A stretch of DNA of 64,000 bases from Styela clava (Eukaryota > Chordata > Ascidiacea > Stolidobranchia > Styelidae). Numbering within the stretch: position 1 is the stretch's first letter; each line of letters begins with the position of its first letter. The stretch spans positions 1,676,501 through 1,740,500 of the forward strand of contig NC_135263.1 of NCBI RefSeq assembly GCF_964204865.1, in the 5' to 3' direction. The notes under the pieces were generated by a model. The model saw only the letters and a program-made list of their open reading frames with translations. It did not search any database and was not told the origin of the DNA. Shown in pieces: positions 41,713 through 52,800 of this stretch. The translations under genes and the position numbers were made by a program.

Positions 41713-44700
41713 TCACATGCCAGACATCCACTCAGTTTTCTGCGTTCCCAACACGCTTTGTAGTTGATTCAACATGAATTCTTCCCATCGTTCAAAAATT
41801 ATTCGAACACTGGTGGGCCCGATTTTAAGCGCTTTAGATATTTCAATGTCAGATTTCGCACCAGATAATTTAACAAGAACCAAGAAAAGTTGCTCGCGCG
41901 ATTTTAACGCTTTGGAAGTCATTTCTAACGCTAATGGGCCAAGCATGTTAAAAAATAAATCAAAGTGCTCATAGCTATCAAAGCCAGTTAAGGTTCTCAT
42001 ATCTCCACCAAGGGATTCCAATCGTTGTAAAATGCACTCTTTTTCTGATATTTCATTTGCCAATAGGAAAGAATATAGAAAATTTTTTGGCAGATATATT
42101 TGAGGGTCTGTCCGAGGGATGGGCATCAATACACATGGGTCTTCAGCAGTATGAGGACTTACGAGTCCAGAGTTATCACTTGACACTAAGTCACCATTAT
42201 CCATTGATACTTTTTTCAGAAGCGCAGAGTATTCCTTGATTTCGTGACCCACAGAATAGGCCTGTGATTTATCAAATTTCTCCGCACATTGAGGTTTCTG
42301 TACCGTCCTTTTTCGCAGGGAAATCAAAGTTGCGTCATCAAGCCGTTCATTCACAGTTTTTTTACCTGATGAATTTTCATTCGTTTTTTGTTTGTTCAAT
42401 TTGAAATTTGTAGATGCCACTTTGCACAGTGTTTGTTGTACCAGCAAGTTTCCTTTTTTTAACGGTGTCCCATTAACAATCAAGGCTGATGCTCCAGAAT
42501 ATTTATGTGGCACTGATGCAAAATTTTGCTGATCACGTTTTTGGTCGCTTTGTGGTGATTCACCAAACTTGAATTCTTTTGATATTTTAAGAGCGTCCAA
42601 CGTAGAATTTTCCTTTTCTATTATCGTTTCTGAGCAGTCGACCATTTCGATATTTTTTCCGAAGTTTGTTTTAGCTTGCGTTGATAACGATGACTGCTTT
42701 CGAATCTCATTATTTACAGCCTGACCATTTGTTACTCTTAATTTGGTCTGATCAATTTCCATAGCAGCGTTTTCAAGTAAAATCTCTAAAGTTGCGCATT
42801 CTGAATTCTCATCTGCTGAAGCAAATTGAATTGTTTTATTGCAAGTCGTTTCTAATTCGGAGACCAATAATGATTCCTCGCCCTTTTTCATTTCAATTTC
42901 CTGAGTAGTCACTGATGAAACATTCTTGTCAGCCAGAATATTTAGCTTTGAATTTAATGTGTTTTCTTCCGCTATATCCATTCGGTCAATATTCGCTTCA
43001 TTATGAGACTGTTGGATACTTGGATTATATGGTGCTTTGATAAGGTCTGTTGGGTTATTTATAGAATGCCGACTTGAATTTAATATGACAGTATTTTCTG
43101 GAGAATATATCAAAGATGTTTGGTTGACACTTGTTTCACAATTGCTACTTAGGCTTCCTTCCATCTGGTTTTCAACCCTCAAACCATCGGTCAAAGGTAG
43201 GCCTTGTGAATTTGATACGTCATTATTTCCTGGCAAGTATTTCACAGATTCTTTGCTTAAATTTGTTTCACAATCGCTAATTAGGTTTCCATTCTCTAAC
43301 CATGACTCATTAATATTGCTTGCATTGGTAGAGTTCAGGCTAGGGTAGGTATCTTTCCTGGAGGATGTTGGGGGCATGGGGTCCATATTTCTTTCAAAAT
43401 TGTTACCCAGGCCCCCATCCTCGTGTTGGGTAGTATCCAAATATGGTTTAGCAAATACCATTTGATTTTCATTTACTCCATTTTTCTTGTCAGTGGGAAT
43501 TCGCTCCACAGTCTTATGTAAAGAATAGATGGCACTCAACGAATTGGTGTTTGAGGGCTCTTGTTCAGAATTTGAGTCCGATTTTGTGTTTTCATCACCA
43601 GTCATTTCAAAAGAGTCTGCATTTTTCAGATTTGTAGTTTCTGTCATACCTGTATTGTGCATCGGCATTTCATCCGACCCTCTGATATTAGTTACGAACA
43701 GTTTTTCAACCATGTCGGGACCCTGGGTGTCACCTGTCAAGCCCATTACAACATTATTGACGTATGCTTGCTCCCCATCTTGAGAAACTGAAGAGATAGG
43801 TAGAGATAACATGATTTCTTGAGCTGTTTTCGGCTTCATCGTTGCTTTTAATGGAGCTTCTTTAATCTTAAATTTGACGCTGTTTAATTCCGGGTCGTAC
43901 GTGTTGAATATTGAAGGTACTGCGGTAGATTTGAGCATTTTGAGTATCTTTCCTGTAACAGATAAATAAGACGTTAGTTTTTATTACACGACGTATTTAT
44001 AGCTTTACTCCGAAGGCTCTGTAGCAGAGCAGAAGGATCTGCACACGTGCGGGCACTGTTATATAAGGATCCACTTTATTATGAAAGGACCGAAATTACT
44101 CTGCATGGGTTTACTGGTTGGAATCCTGTGGGGAATAATTTTGTGTGAGAGGATTGCTGGACTCCTCGCCGCAGCAGGGTGGCTCATGTGACCGCTGGTA
44201 GGTTACGGCTTCCTCCGCCATCAAGAAAACAAACGAGAATATCGGTCGGAGACCGAAGACTTATCGATCGAAACTGCGATTTAGATTCATGACTCTATAG
44301 TGACACCGCGTGTCCCACCACTAATTAATTATTAACTTGTTAATTATACGACATAATTTATTCAAAATTCATAGGCTTTTGTTCCGAAATATGATGAATG
44401 CACATGCAAAATTTGGAGCAGATTCAACTTCGCCTTCGTGAGATACCGCGTCCATCTAACAGACAAACAAACAGACAGACAGAAAAATACCTATCAACAT
44501 ACTTATCGATCTGAATATGACAATCCTATCTTAAATTAAAACCTCACCTGACTCATCACAGCAGAAATCCTCTTTTAGAAAATGCTGGTAACATACATTA
44601 GATTTGCTATTAGGTTTCCATTTCCTTTTGCCAAAATCTCCCGCACGGTTTATGGCTTCAATCCATTTCTTTTTGATTCTCATTCTTTTAGGAAATCTAA

Positions 44701-47700
44701 AACCACTAGTTTCAAAAATTAAAATAGTTCAGTTTTCTAATGAGCTAGATCAGGGATGTGCAAACTGCGGACCGCGGGCCAAATGCGGCCCGCAAGAAGA
44801 AGGTGTGCGGCCCGCGAAGAAATAACAATTTCGAATGGTGTACCCGCAAAACGAGTATTTATTCTTTTTCGTCGCAAAGCCCATGCCAGTCATATTAGCA
44901 AAACAAGCTAGCAAAATTCTGTTGCAAAATACACGATTTATATTACAAAAACGTGTTTCTCACTGCATTCGTTTGAAGTCGGTGTGACAAAAAATTTAAC
45001 TGGCAGTTTCTTCAGAAGTTTATGCGTTTTAAATCTACTATTCCTGCAAGAACCCCTAATAATGCCGTAAGATCAATAGCAAATATAGGCAATTTTTGTG
45101 CTTGCAACTAACAGAAAGCCAAAATTAAATAAAGGTGCGGCCCGCGGCTTTACCCAGTTACTTGTATTTGGCCCACCAATAAAAAAGGTTGCACACCCCT
45201 GAGCTAGATGGCTGGAAAGTGGAAGAAATCTTTGAGGTGGAGTATCCTCTACTTGATTCTGAACAAGATTCTCGACAAGAGGTTTTCAAACTTTTTAGGC
45301 TGTGTCCCCATTTTAGAATTTGTCAAGTCTCGTGACCTACCTTAAAAATGACTAGCTAAAAATAGGCTACAAATAACAGATAGTAAGGAGAAAAGTAGAT
45401 TAACCCTTTCCGTGCGGTGGGCACGTATACGTACGTACCAACGATAAAAGTCGCTAGATTGCGGCGGGTACGTTGATGTACTCCCCTGTTTTATTTAGCA
45501 ATCGGTCGCAAACTGTTGGTCTAGTTTTTCCGGGTTTTAGTTCATTGATAGAAGTCTTCTTCGAGATTAACATAAGCGACGGTAAATCTCGCTTTCGTTT
45601 ATGACGAGAATTTTATTTGCGGCGGAACGAGGGAGTGTTTTTGAAATTTATGCCAATTTTGGTGTTTTTTGGGTGGTAATAGAAGACATATTATCCCTTC
45701 CATCTATCAAAGTATTTTGAGTTAGATAACGAAATTGCTACAGCAATATTATGCTATTGTTTGCCAACCACGAAGCGATAACAGTGAAGGAATTAGCGAA
45801 TATTTCTATTTTTTATCACAGTTTGAAGTTTCAACTCCCAAGCAAAAAAAAATGTCTTTTTCTATCCGGTTTGTGACTCAGACCACTACTCTAAAAAAAA
45901 AAAAAAATTTTAATTGCCAATTGCAAGCTCTTTAAATAAGCTTTCCAACGAGCCGTCAGTGGGCAGCAGAGGATCATTAGTTTTTTTGTTAGTCGATCGA
46001 TTAGTTGTGGGGGTACAAATGCATAAAATCGGCGTAGCAACGACGATTATTTAATAAAAAATAAAAATCGCATGGAAAGGGTTAAAACAAAGGGATGGAA
46101 TGTAAATAAATTAAATGCTTTGAAATGTAAATATCCAAAATAAGGTGAACAAGATCGAATCTAACAAATATTTTATTTTTAATTAGCTTCACGTCCCCTC
46201 AAAAAATTGTCTACGCCCCTTTTGTGGGGCACACTCCACCGTTTGAGAACCTCGGCTCTAGGCAAGGGTTCCAGGTATCACAAAATTTTTTTTTGCGTAT
46301 TGTTTAAACATGATCAAATACACAGAATAATAAAATTTTATAACATAATGTGAATGAAATTATTTTTGGCTGATAAAAGAATGCTAAACAAACTTTTTCT
46401 GTCTAAGTCCTTATGACAGTGGGTTCCAAACCGCGGCCAAAATGTGGCACGTGCACGTGTAACGATACATTTAATATGGCCTGCCAAACTTAAGTGAGAT
46501 AGTTTAACACTTTTGTTTTTTACTTTTTGTGTTATAGATAATACAAATTGTTATGTCATTATCACTGTTTAGGAGTGTGTATATTCGTGACTAACAATTC
46601 AACTATACATAATGATATCAGCCCCTAGCGGGCGCTTCACTCTCCCAGCCAGCGAATATCATTCCTTTTCCAATTTAAACGCCCTGTCAATCAACTTTGG
46701 GAACCACTGCCATATGGTTTCAGTAGTTCTAGGCCAGGGGTGGGCAACCTTTTTCGATTCGCCGCCAAAATCGACTAAATTTAATGACAACATTTTTCTG
46801 CGTGCCGACCGAAATTGTCGAGATCTCACTCAGTTGTGGCGTCATAATATATTTCTTTGTAGCCATGTGTCATGAAAGGACAAAAAGAGTTTGAATAAAT
46901 ATCGGATTGTTAACAAACAATAATGAATAAATGGACACAAAGTTTCATCAGATAAGAGTCTTAAAACTCTTCTGAAGGAGAATTATCTCGTTTTGGAGGC
47001 CTCACTTGCGTGCCGAATAAATGGGCTCACTTGCCCTGGTAATATTGCATCAATAAAGGGTGTATTCGTATAGAAAGAAGTAAAGGTAAATTAGACTCAG
47101 GTCAAACAATGTCAACCTGTAGCCAGCATGGCAGTATTTATACCCAGAAAGCATGCTTTAGTAGTTTTACCCACAATGCCATACCATCCTACTGTACTGT
47201 CATTAGTGGATATGAAATATGATTAGAGTACAGTTATTCTGGAATGACAATCACCTGGACAAAATGCAAATGAGAACCTAAGGTAATGTGCGTTACTTTG
47301 CTCTAAGCAATTTTCCCTAAAAAATTCAAAAGCTTACTTTGGGTGATGACATCCTGGTACGCTACATTGTGGAAAGGGCATATTCTTTGTTGGCATCGCT
47401 CCGAGCCTAAGCGACATTTTCATTCCGTAATCCAAAATATCTTCTTTTGCAAAATGATTATCACAAATACAGCAACTGGAATAATAGAAAAGCAAATATT
47501 TTTAATGCAAGGCTTCCAATACCTTTCACTCCTAGCATGGCTCTAAACCAGTGATCGGCAACCAGTGACTCTTTGTTCTCAGAAATCTGGCATCCGTGAA
47601 TCGAAGTGGCTACAGCAGTTTTTTGATTACTACTCACTAATTACACATCACAGTAGGCATAAGTCGAGAGCAGGAAAAATAGGTCACAATAAAGTGATTC

Positions 47701-49888
47701 AAGTTTGTCAAAACAAACTCTTTTTATCATTTCGCTGTGAACTGAATTATTGCATCTTTCGTTATTTATTTGGCTTCTTCTTAGTAAGAACTAGATTATT
47801 GCATCATAAGTGGTTTTCCAGGAATTTTAACGGCCACTCACATTAGAGTATATGTTGTGGCTCCGAGTGGGTTTGAGTTTTTAGGAAAGGGTGCCAAATT
47901 GCTCTCTCATGGAAGGATGGGGTTCTTCGGTCAGGTGATGGGCATTGGATTTAAACCAGGAAGTTTGTTCAAAAAAAAAATGGCTTTTAATATATGGCAT
48001 ATCAAATAACTACAGTAGACGTGGTTTCTACTGTGTATTGAAACACTTTGGATAGAATAGGATTTACATATTTATCCCGGAGGAGAGGAAAGCCGATAAG
48101 ACGGCTTAATCATATGGCGAACCACGGCCTCTCGTCCGGTTACCGGTCCAGGTCGGTTAAGGGATTAGTTAGCCAGTTATTGTTTTCGGAAGCATGGACT
48201 TGATGATGGAGGAAGCCGTAACCGACCAGCGGTTACGTAAAGCACCCTACAGCGTGCGGTGGGCGATGAGTCCAGCAATCCTCTCGCACATGATCATCCC
48301 CGCATAGAATTGGAATTGCGATCCTACGAAGAGTAATCAGAGATGCGGTGGCGAGCGTATTCCTAACGCTTAGCACGATGCGGCACACCGCCAAGCCTTT
48401 GGGTTGGTGAGGCGATACAGGCCTCAATATTTGCCCAGTTAAATTAAAGTTATCAAGTAGAATCTTTAATTGATCTTTATCAATGTTTGCGTGTATAGCA
48501 TCTTTTTAGAAAATAAAAAAAAACATTAAATTTAATCCTAAATTGGCTATCAAATAGTAGTACCCCTGTAGTATGTGAACCAAGATGGCAGACACCGGAA
48601 CGTAGTAGGTGTAACAGGTTAGGGTTAGGTCATAATTTCAGGTACAAATTTATAGGTGTCACTTGGTTAGTCCCCAAACTCGTAAAAGAACTAAAATAGG
48701 GAAAACTGGGATAAAATCATGTCCTAATCCTAACCTGGTACACGTACTACGTCCCAGTGCCCACCATCTTGGTTCATATACTATGGGAGTACCTTTTTAT
48801 CTATAGGGCACTAAAATGTTAAGTGTCTCTGAAAGGTGTGATGCTGCCCTGGCTACTCCCCTACCACCCGGGATAAATATGCAAATTGTATGTGAAGAAC
48901 CGTATACTGGTATTTAGGTATTAAAGTATCTTACGCTTCTTTGTGGATCAAATCCTTGATGTTATCGCCCTTGGTGAAATCCCGAATCGAGAGCATAACA
49001 TTAGTCAGCCTTTGGCGATGTTTTCTTTCACCCGGAGTTCTTGCCAAGTCCGGTCGACGAATGCGGAACATGGACCTTAGAGAAAATTTTTATTTTATAA
49101 CTTCGTCATCGTGCAACATATGACAGGTTAGGATTTATAAAAAAGCATATGACAACACACAAGATAGAAATATCAGAATATAGAAAACTTTAAATGAGGC
49201 TTTCGACATGCTCATTGTGAAAACACATGAATAGCCAGGTCTAGTGTAGTTTCGTACCTAAAGTAGGTAGGATAGGATTTACATATTTATCCCGGGGGAG
49301 AGGAAACCGATAAGACGACTTAACCATATGACGAACCACAGCCTCTCGTCTAGTTACCATTCTATGTCGGGTATGGGATTAGTTAGTTATTTGTTTTTGG
49401 AAGCATGGACTTGATGGTGGAGGAAGCCGTAACTGACCAGCGGTTATGTGAACCACCCTACGGCGGCGAGGAGTCCAGCAATCCTTTTCGCACATGATCT
49501 TCCCCGCATGGGATTCGAACCTGCGATCCCACGAGGGGTAATCAGAGATGCGGTGGTGAGCATATTCCTAACGCTTAGCACGGTGCGCCACACCGGCGAA
49601 CCGTACCTGAAGTACTTCTAGTGGGAGTAGAATAACAATTTTTGAATATGTCAATCCTCACCCCCACCTTACTGCGTCATCCAAAAACGTCACAATTATG
49701 TTATGCTACGCCCACTAGTAGTACGTTAGAAACGAGACCCGAATCGGAATAGTCTATAATGGTAACGGTACTGTACTGTCAAATACAGCAAATAGGTGCT
49801 GAAGTGATGTAATAGTGTTTTATTCACGGCTTTACCTTCCTCCAGTTTTTCTTACGTAGTTGCATCCCGGTATTCCACAGATCGTCAT
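41713..49888 (-). CDS. double-THAP protein with transposase-type HTH, copy B, five exons, 909 aa
   Basis: Exons by eye: 49888-49836, 49075-48935, 47475-47338, 44705-44548 and 43952-41713, all GT-AG, with phases that join without a stop to give 909 residues. THAP-1: C4, C9, then C69-x2-H72 (ICDNHF) and LRLGAMPT at about 87-94; it lacks the usual Trp. THAP-2 is canonical: C102-x4-C107, GFRFP at 112-116, W125, C149-x2-H152 (CYQHF), and AVPSIF at 174-179. A long Asn/Ser/Thr/Glu-rich middle follows, likely disordered. Residues about 808-909 form the helix-turn-helix typical of the segment before DDE_Tnp_4 domains (REQLFLVLVKLSGAKSDIEI, KALKIGPTSVRIIFERW). The protein ends at TEWMSGM with no nuclease. 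THAP domains bind specific DNA. I infer a nuclear DNA-binding protein domesticated from a THAP-DDE (ISL2EU-like) transposase. Symbol unknown. Confidence 0.83.
44095..44231 (+). mobile_element. SINE internal fragment
   Basis: TTGTGTGAGAGGATTGCTGG, ACTCCTCGCCGCAGCAGGGT, GGTTACGGCTTCCTCCGCCA match the SINE body. It is joined directly to repeat R-q at 44234. Confidence 0.7.
44234..44520 (+). mobile_element. dispersed repeat R-q, copy 1
   Basis: Starts GAGAATATCGGTCGGAGACC, GAAGACTTATCGATCG. It contains CACTAATTAATTATTAAC, ATGAATGCACATGCAAAAT and TTCGTGAGATACCGCG, then a CAGACAGACAGA tail and ATACCTATCAACATACTTA. It looks like the 3' end of a retroposon or a SINE; no coding. It lies in the last intron of THAP copy B, next to exon 4. 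Confidence 0.75.
44751..45201. mobile_element. hAT-like MITE with perfect target duplication
   Basis: Begins CAGGGATGTGCAAACTGCGG and ends GGTTGCACACCCCTG. It is flanked by the exact 8-base repeat AGCTAGAT at 44743-44750 and 45202-45209. Subterminal GCGGCCCGC words lie near both ends. It is inserted in the intron between THAP copy B exons 3 and 4, 45 bases upstream of the exon 4 acceptor. Confidence 0.92.
45277..46255. mobile_element. hAT-like element interrupted by a TTAA element
   Basis: Left end GAGGTTTTCAAACTTTTTAG with GTGTCCCC; right end GGGGCACACTCCACCGTTTG with AGAACCTC. These are imperfect inverted ends. The interior is split by the TTAA-flanked element at 45404-46081; joined without it, the outer element would be about 300 bp, the usual MITE size here. 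Confidence 0.75.
45404..46081. mobile_element. piggyBac-like MITE (TTAA target site)
   Basis: Flanked by TTAA at 45400-45403 and 46082-46085. Ends CCCTTTCCGTGCGG and its inverse CGCATGGAAAGGG match the terminal repeats of piggyBac-type elements, which insert at TTAA and begin CCC. About 680 bp. The 66-codon frame at 45735 has no transposase motif. Inner words GGGCACGTATACGTACGTAC and GGTACGTTGATGTAC form subterminal repeats. Confidence 0.85.
46418..46709. mobile_element. hAT-like MITE (CAGTGGTTCCCAAA family)
   Basis: Left end CAGTGGGTTCCAAACCGCGG; right end CAACTTTGGGAACCACTG. Imperfect terminal inverted repeats of about 15 bases enclose about 290 bp. No coding. Confidence 0.75.
46735..47038. 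mobile_element. hAT-like MITE (GGGTGGGCAACC family), copy 2
   Basis: Left end CAGGGGTGGGCAACC; the right end (CTCACTTGCCCTG) is decayed. The interior is the reverse complement of the element at 14926-15248: GTCGAGATCTCACTCAGTTG, ACAAAAAGAGTTTGAATAAA and CAAAGTTTCATCAGATAAGA. Confidence 0.8.
47547..47880. mobile_element. probable decayed hAT-like MITE
   Basis: Begins CCAGTGATCGGCAACCAGTG, an end style seen in hAT MITEs, and has GTTGTGGCTCCGAGTGGG near the far side. The right terminus is not definable. Confidence 0.4.
48057..48397 (-). mobile_element. Ser-tRNA-like SINE, full-length copy, reverse
   Basis: From left: GGATTTACATATTTATCCCG, GGCCTCTCGTCCGGTTACC, GAAGCCGTAACCGACCAGC, GAGTCCAGCAATCCTCTCGC, then the reversed head AGAGATGCGGTGGCGAGCGT and TCCTAACGCTTAGCAC. 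The B box has a changed base (GGAATTGCGATCC). It lies between THAP copy B exons 2 and 3. Confidence 0.85.
48561..48794. mobile_element. MITE-1, copy 4
   Basis: Left arm TACCCCTGTAGTATGTGAAC then CCAAGATGGCAGACACCGGA and GGTTAGGGTTAGG. Right arm TCCTAACCTGGTACACGTAC then CCATCTTGGTTCATATACTA. About 235 bp, in the THAP copy B intron. Confidence 0.8.
49238..49740. mobile_element. MITE-3, copy 4, split by a SINE
   Basis: Left end GGTCTAGTGTAGTTTCGTAC then CTAAAGTA. After the SINE the element resumes at GTACCTGAAGTACTTCTAGT, CAATCCTCACCCCCACCTTA and closes GCTACGCCCACTAGTAGTAC, GAAACGAGACCC. This copy is internally deleted: the core between the arms is only a few bases. Confidence 0.85.
49266..49603 (-). 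mobile_element. Ser-tRNA-like SINE, full length, nested in MITE-3
   Basis: Reverse-oriented SINE from GGATAGGATTTACATATTTA to the reversed head GGTGGTGAGCATATTCCTAA and GCACGGTGCGCCACACC. It is bounded by a near-identical host word: CGTACCTAAAGTA on the left (ending about 49265) and CGTACCTGAAGTA on the right (from about 49605), i.e. a target-site duplication of about 13 bases. Confidence 0.88.
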
Positions 49889-50035
49889 CGTTCAAAATCA
49901 TTTATTTCACCGGTATTGCTAATATTATTCGAACAAATGCAGCCTGGAGAGAAACATACTGGTACTACAGAGAAAAGTCGACAAAACGGTGCACTATGGC
50001 GGTGTAGTCAACCGTAACGGGGCTTTAAAGCATGA

Positions 50036-50700
50036 TTCCACTTGTACGGAAACATGTTTTTAATAAATAAAAAATACTTGTGTGGAAACATGAACGGTGA
50101 AAGATAATTTAATATTTTCTCATGTTTTTGTTAAAATATCATTTATATGTTTTCAAACATTTCTCAAAATAAACTTCTACTTCTACATGATCAGATAGGA
50201 TTTCAAATGCACAATTTACAGAAAACAACTCATCGAGCTCGTTATTTATCCACGTGGCGATGGTAGAGAGTTAGCGCCATTTTCTTTTCCCGCAGTTGCC
50301 ATTTGTACCAACGTTCAATACGTGAAAAGCCGGGTCCAACTATTGCGGAAACTACGCGGAAGGAATTGCGCGGATGCCGATCTGTGTAGAGGTGGGGATA
50401 ATAATTGAAAATTAAGTTTTTGTTTTGTTCTTCGATTATTTTTTTATATTTCTTACACAACCTTATGAAATACCTGAATCAGATTTCTCTTTTCAATGAG
50501 TGGGATCAATTCAATTGTATTCACGCAAAAAAGTGTTTTTTCACAGGGGTTAGCGTTCGGCCTCTACAACGTATGCAGCAGCAATATACACGCACTTTCC
50601 GCGCTAATCGTGATTTGGTATTTAATTGAATTGTAAGTCCGTTTTCATCACAAAATCTTAATTTTCATTGATTTTTGTAAGCCTGTCTGAGAGTCTACAC
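50036..50700. other. gene-free stretch beyond THAP copy B promoter
   Basis: No gene recognised. The first part is upstream sequence of THAP copy B. The open frames at 50242-50460 (minus) and 50405-50629 (plus) show no domain. Confidence 0.4.
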
Positions 50701-51100
50701 CAGGGGTGGGCAATTGCTTTTATGAATGGGCCAGTTACACATTATAGACTTTACTGGGCCGGACGATCAATGTGAAAGACTATGAATAGAAAACAGTTTA
50801 TTTACAAAAGCTAGTCCAACATCGAGGCTAACGTTTATATAATAACAAGAAGCACAATGTAACAATCGGGTTTATTATGACGTTATTTTTGACGGAAAAT
50901 TTTAATTGGAAAACTATTTGACATACTCTTCTTTTGTCTTATCACATGCCTTATCACATTTCATCAGACCAAGCCATTCTTACAAGCTGTGAAAATAAAC
51001 AAATCAAACACATATGTCAAGTGAAGATGTTATCGCATAAATAAAATAGACGATTTTGTCAGGTCGTATTTATTTCACCATATTGCCACGAGTACACGGC
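50701..51100. mobile_element. hAT-like MITE left end, right end not found
   Basis: CAGGGGTGGGCAATTGC at 50701, with GGGCCGGACGATCAATG following, is a typical hAT MITE left end. No matching right end was found within the next 400 bases, so this is a truncated or decayed copy and its extent is uncertain. Confidence 0.5.
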
Positions 51101-51209
51101 AAATAACAAGAAAGCGATCAAATATGTGAACACGAAGACCAAGACGAAATACTTTCTCTCAGAACCATATTCTGAACGAAGCTGGACCTATGAACGGCTG
51201 CTGTACCTA

Positions 51210-52800
51210 GCTTTAGTATAGTTTGGTTTCAGAAGTACATCTGAACGGTGGGGCGCAAACCTACTTTTGCATAAATCATTCCTGACTACGTCATCCAACA
51301 AATTCTTTACTGATGCGTCACAATTACGTAACTAACGCCACTCATCTTTCTCGTATTGACGTGATTGTCCATTTCGTGCCCAATAAAGGCTCAAATAGCA
51401 TTCAAGTTTGAATAAAAATCTTTGTGTATGGTCATAAAGGTCGAAGAATCACTTATATGGTCAAGGCCGATGGTGTAGCCTAGAATATTCGAAGGAGTGG
51501 GTTCCTTGATTTCTAATAGCCAAGTTATATTGTAACAGATAGCAAGTCCGGTCGTAAAGTGGGTTTAAAGGGTTTCGAGGGTCTAAAAAATGCTTGTGCA
51601 CATTCAAAAAGGGGGTGGCAACCCGCAATGACCCCCTGGGGGTGCGCCCATAGCCATATGTAAATGGGGCCGTGCTTCATGAAAGCCAGAAAAAGTAGAG
51701 GAAATATCTAGGGATTCATAACTGGAAAAATAAAAGTAACAGCCCTCAAGTGACTTCGTCCATTTTCAAGTTCTGAGAAGTTGATTGACTCATTAGTTGC
51801 GGGAAAAGCCACTTTTTGAACACCCGCCCTGATTCCAAGATGTTATACCAAACTTTAATAATTGTATCATAATATCCAAAGGACAAATATTTATCAGTGT
51901 ATGTGATCTGTTGAATACATTGTTATATGTTACAAATACTGTCATCGCTAATAGCAAAATATTTACCACCTCCTAACTTTCTTAACCGCCCTCCCCCCTA
52001 AAATGAAAATCAGGGGAACATACTTCTATTACAGCAATAATAATTTGGAAAAACGATCCATAGGTCCAACTCGTCTACGAAATGGCAACTGTGGTATGTC
52101 AAAACACCCACTCAAAAAATTCCGATCTGGCTTATCGGGTTAAAATTTGAATAAAGATTAAATTCTCCCAAAATCCTAAAATAAAATCTTCATTACCGGC
52201 ACAAATTGGTGGCAACCTTTTACTTAAAGCCTTATTTGTGATTATTACTTCATATTCAATGTTTATTATTCTTTATGAGATAACAAATTCTACCGGAGCC
52301 TGAAAGTTGTTTGGATAGCTGATCGTCCGCACGTTTCAAGATTATCTGACGGTTACTGATTTTGATTAATAGCAGTTTCAATTTGAAGAGAAAAAGGTTG
52401 GTGGAAGCAAAAATTTTCCAACTTAGGCAAGCAAGTTATGCACGCCTGATTTTTTAGCAGAACATAAGACAATGGCAGTTCAGCAGGATATCTTTTATTT
52501 CACAGACTCGCCCAAATCTGTTTCTACATTCGAGTCCGACCATTTTGCTTACACTGTTCGAGTGTCATAAAATGGTAACATTGGCCTAGTTATAGCTCAG
52601 TATCACAAGTACTTCTGACGGGCCGGGGCGTACCAATTTTTGTATACGTCATTCTTGACACGTCATCGTTACCACCCAGTCATCTACCAAAAACTGTAAT
52701 ATGTGTTGTATCATCATCATGTTTTCTGGTTTGACAAAATAATTACGTCACTGCTGCGTCACAGTCACGTAAGTGAAGCTATCTTCGTCGTATGGACATG
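51210..52800. other. gene-free stretch with two decayed MITE-3-like fragments
   Basis: 51216-51340 (AGTATAGTTTGGTTTCAGAA, TGACTACGTCATCCAACAAA, GATGCGTCACAATTACGT) and 52590-52790 (TTATAGCTCAGTATCACAAG, TACTTCTGACGGGCC, AATTACGTCACTGCTGCGTC) resemble MITE-3 arms but are very diverged. No gene is supported in between. Confidence 0.45.

Larger units (their letters stand above)
40945..50035. repeat. segmental duplication unit B (pairs with 33745-39070)
   Basis: Unit B carries THAP gene copy B. It is about 9.1 kb against 5.3 kb for unit A; most of the difference is intronic MITE and SINE insertion (44234, 44751, 45277, 46418, 46735, 48057, 48561 and 49238). Both units are in the same orientation, about 7.5 kb apart measured at the stop codons. 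Confidence 0.85.
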
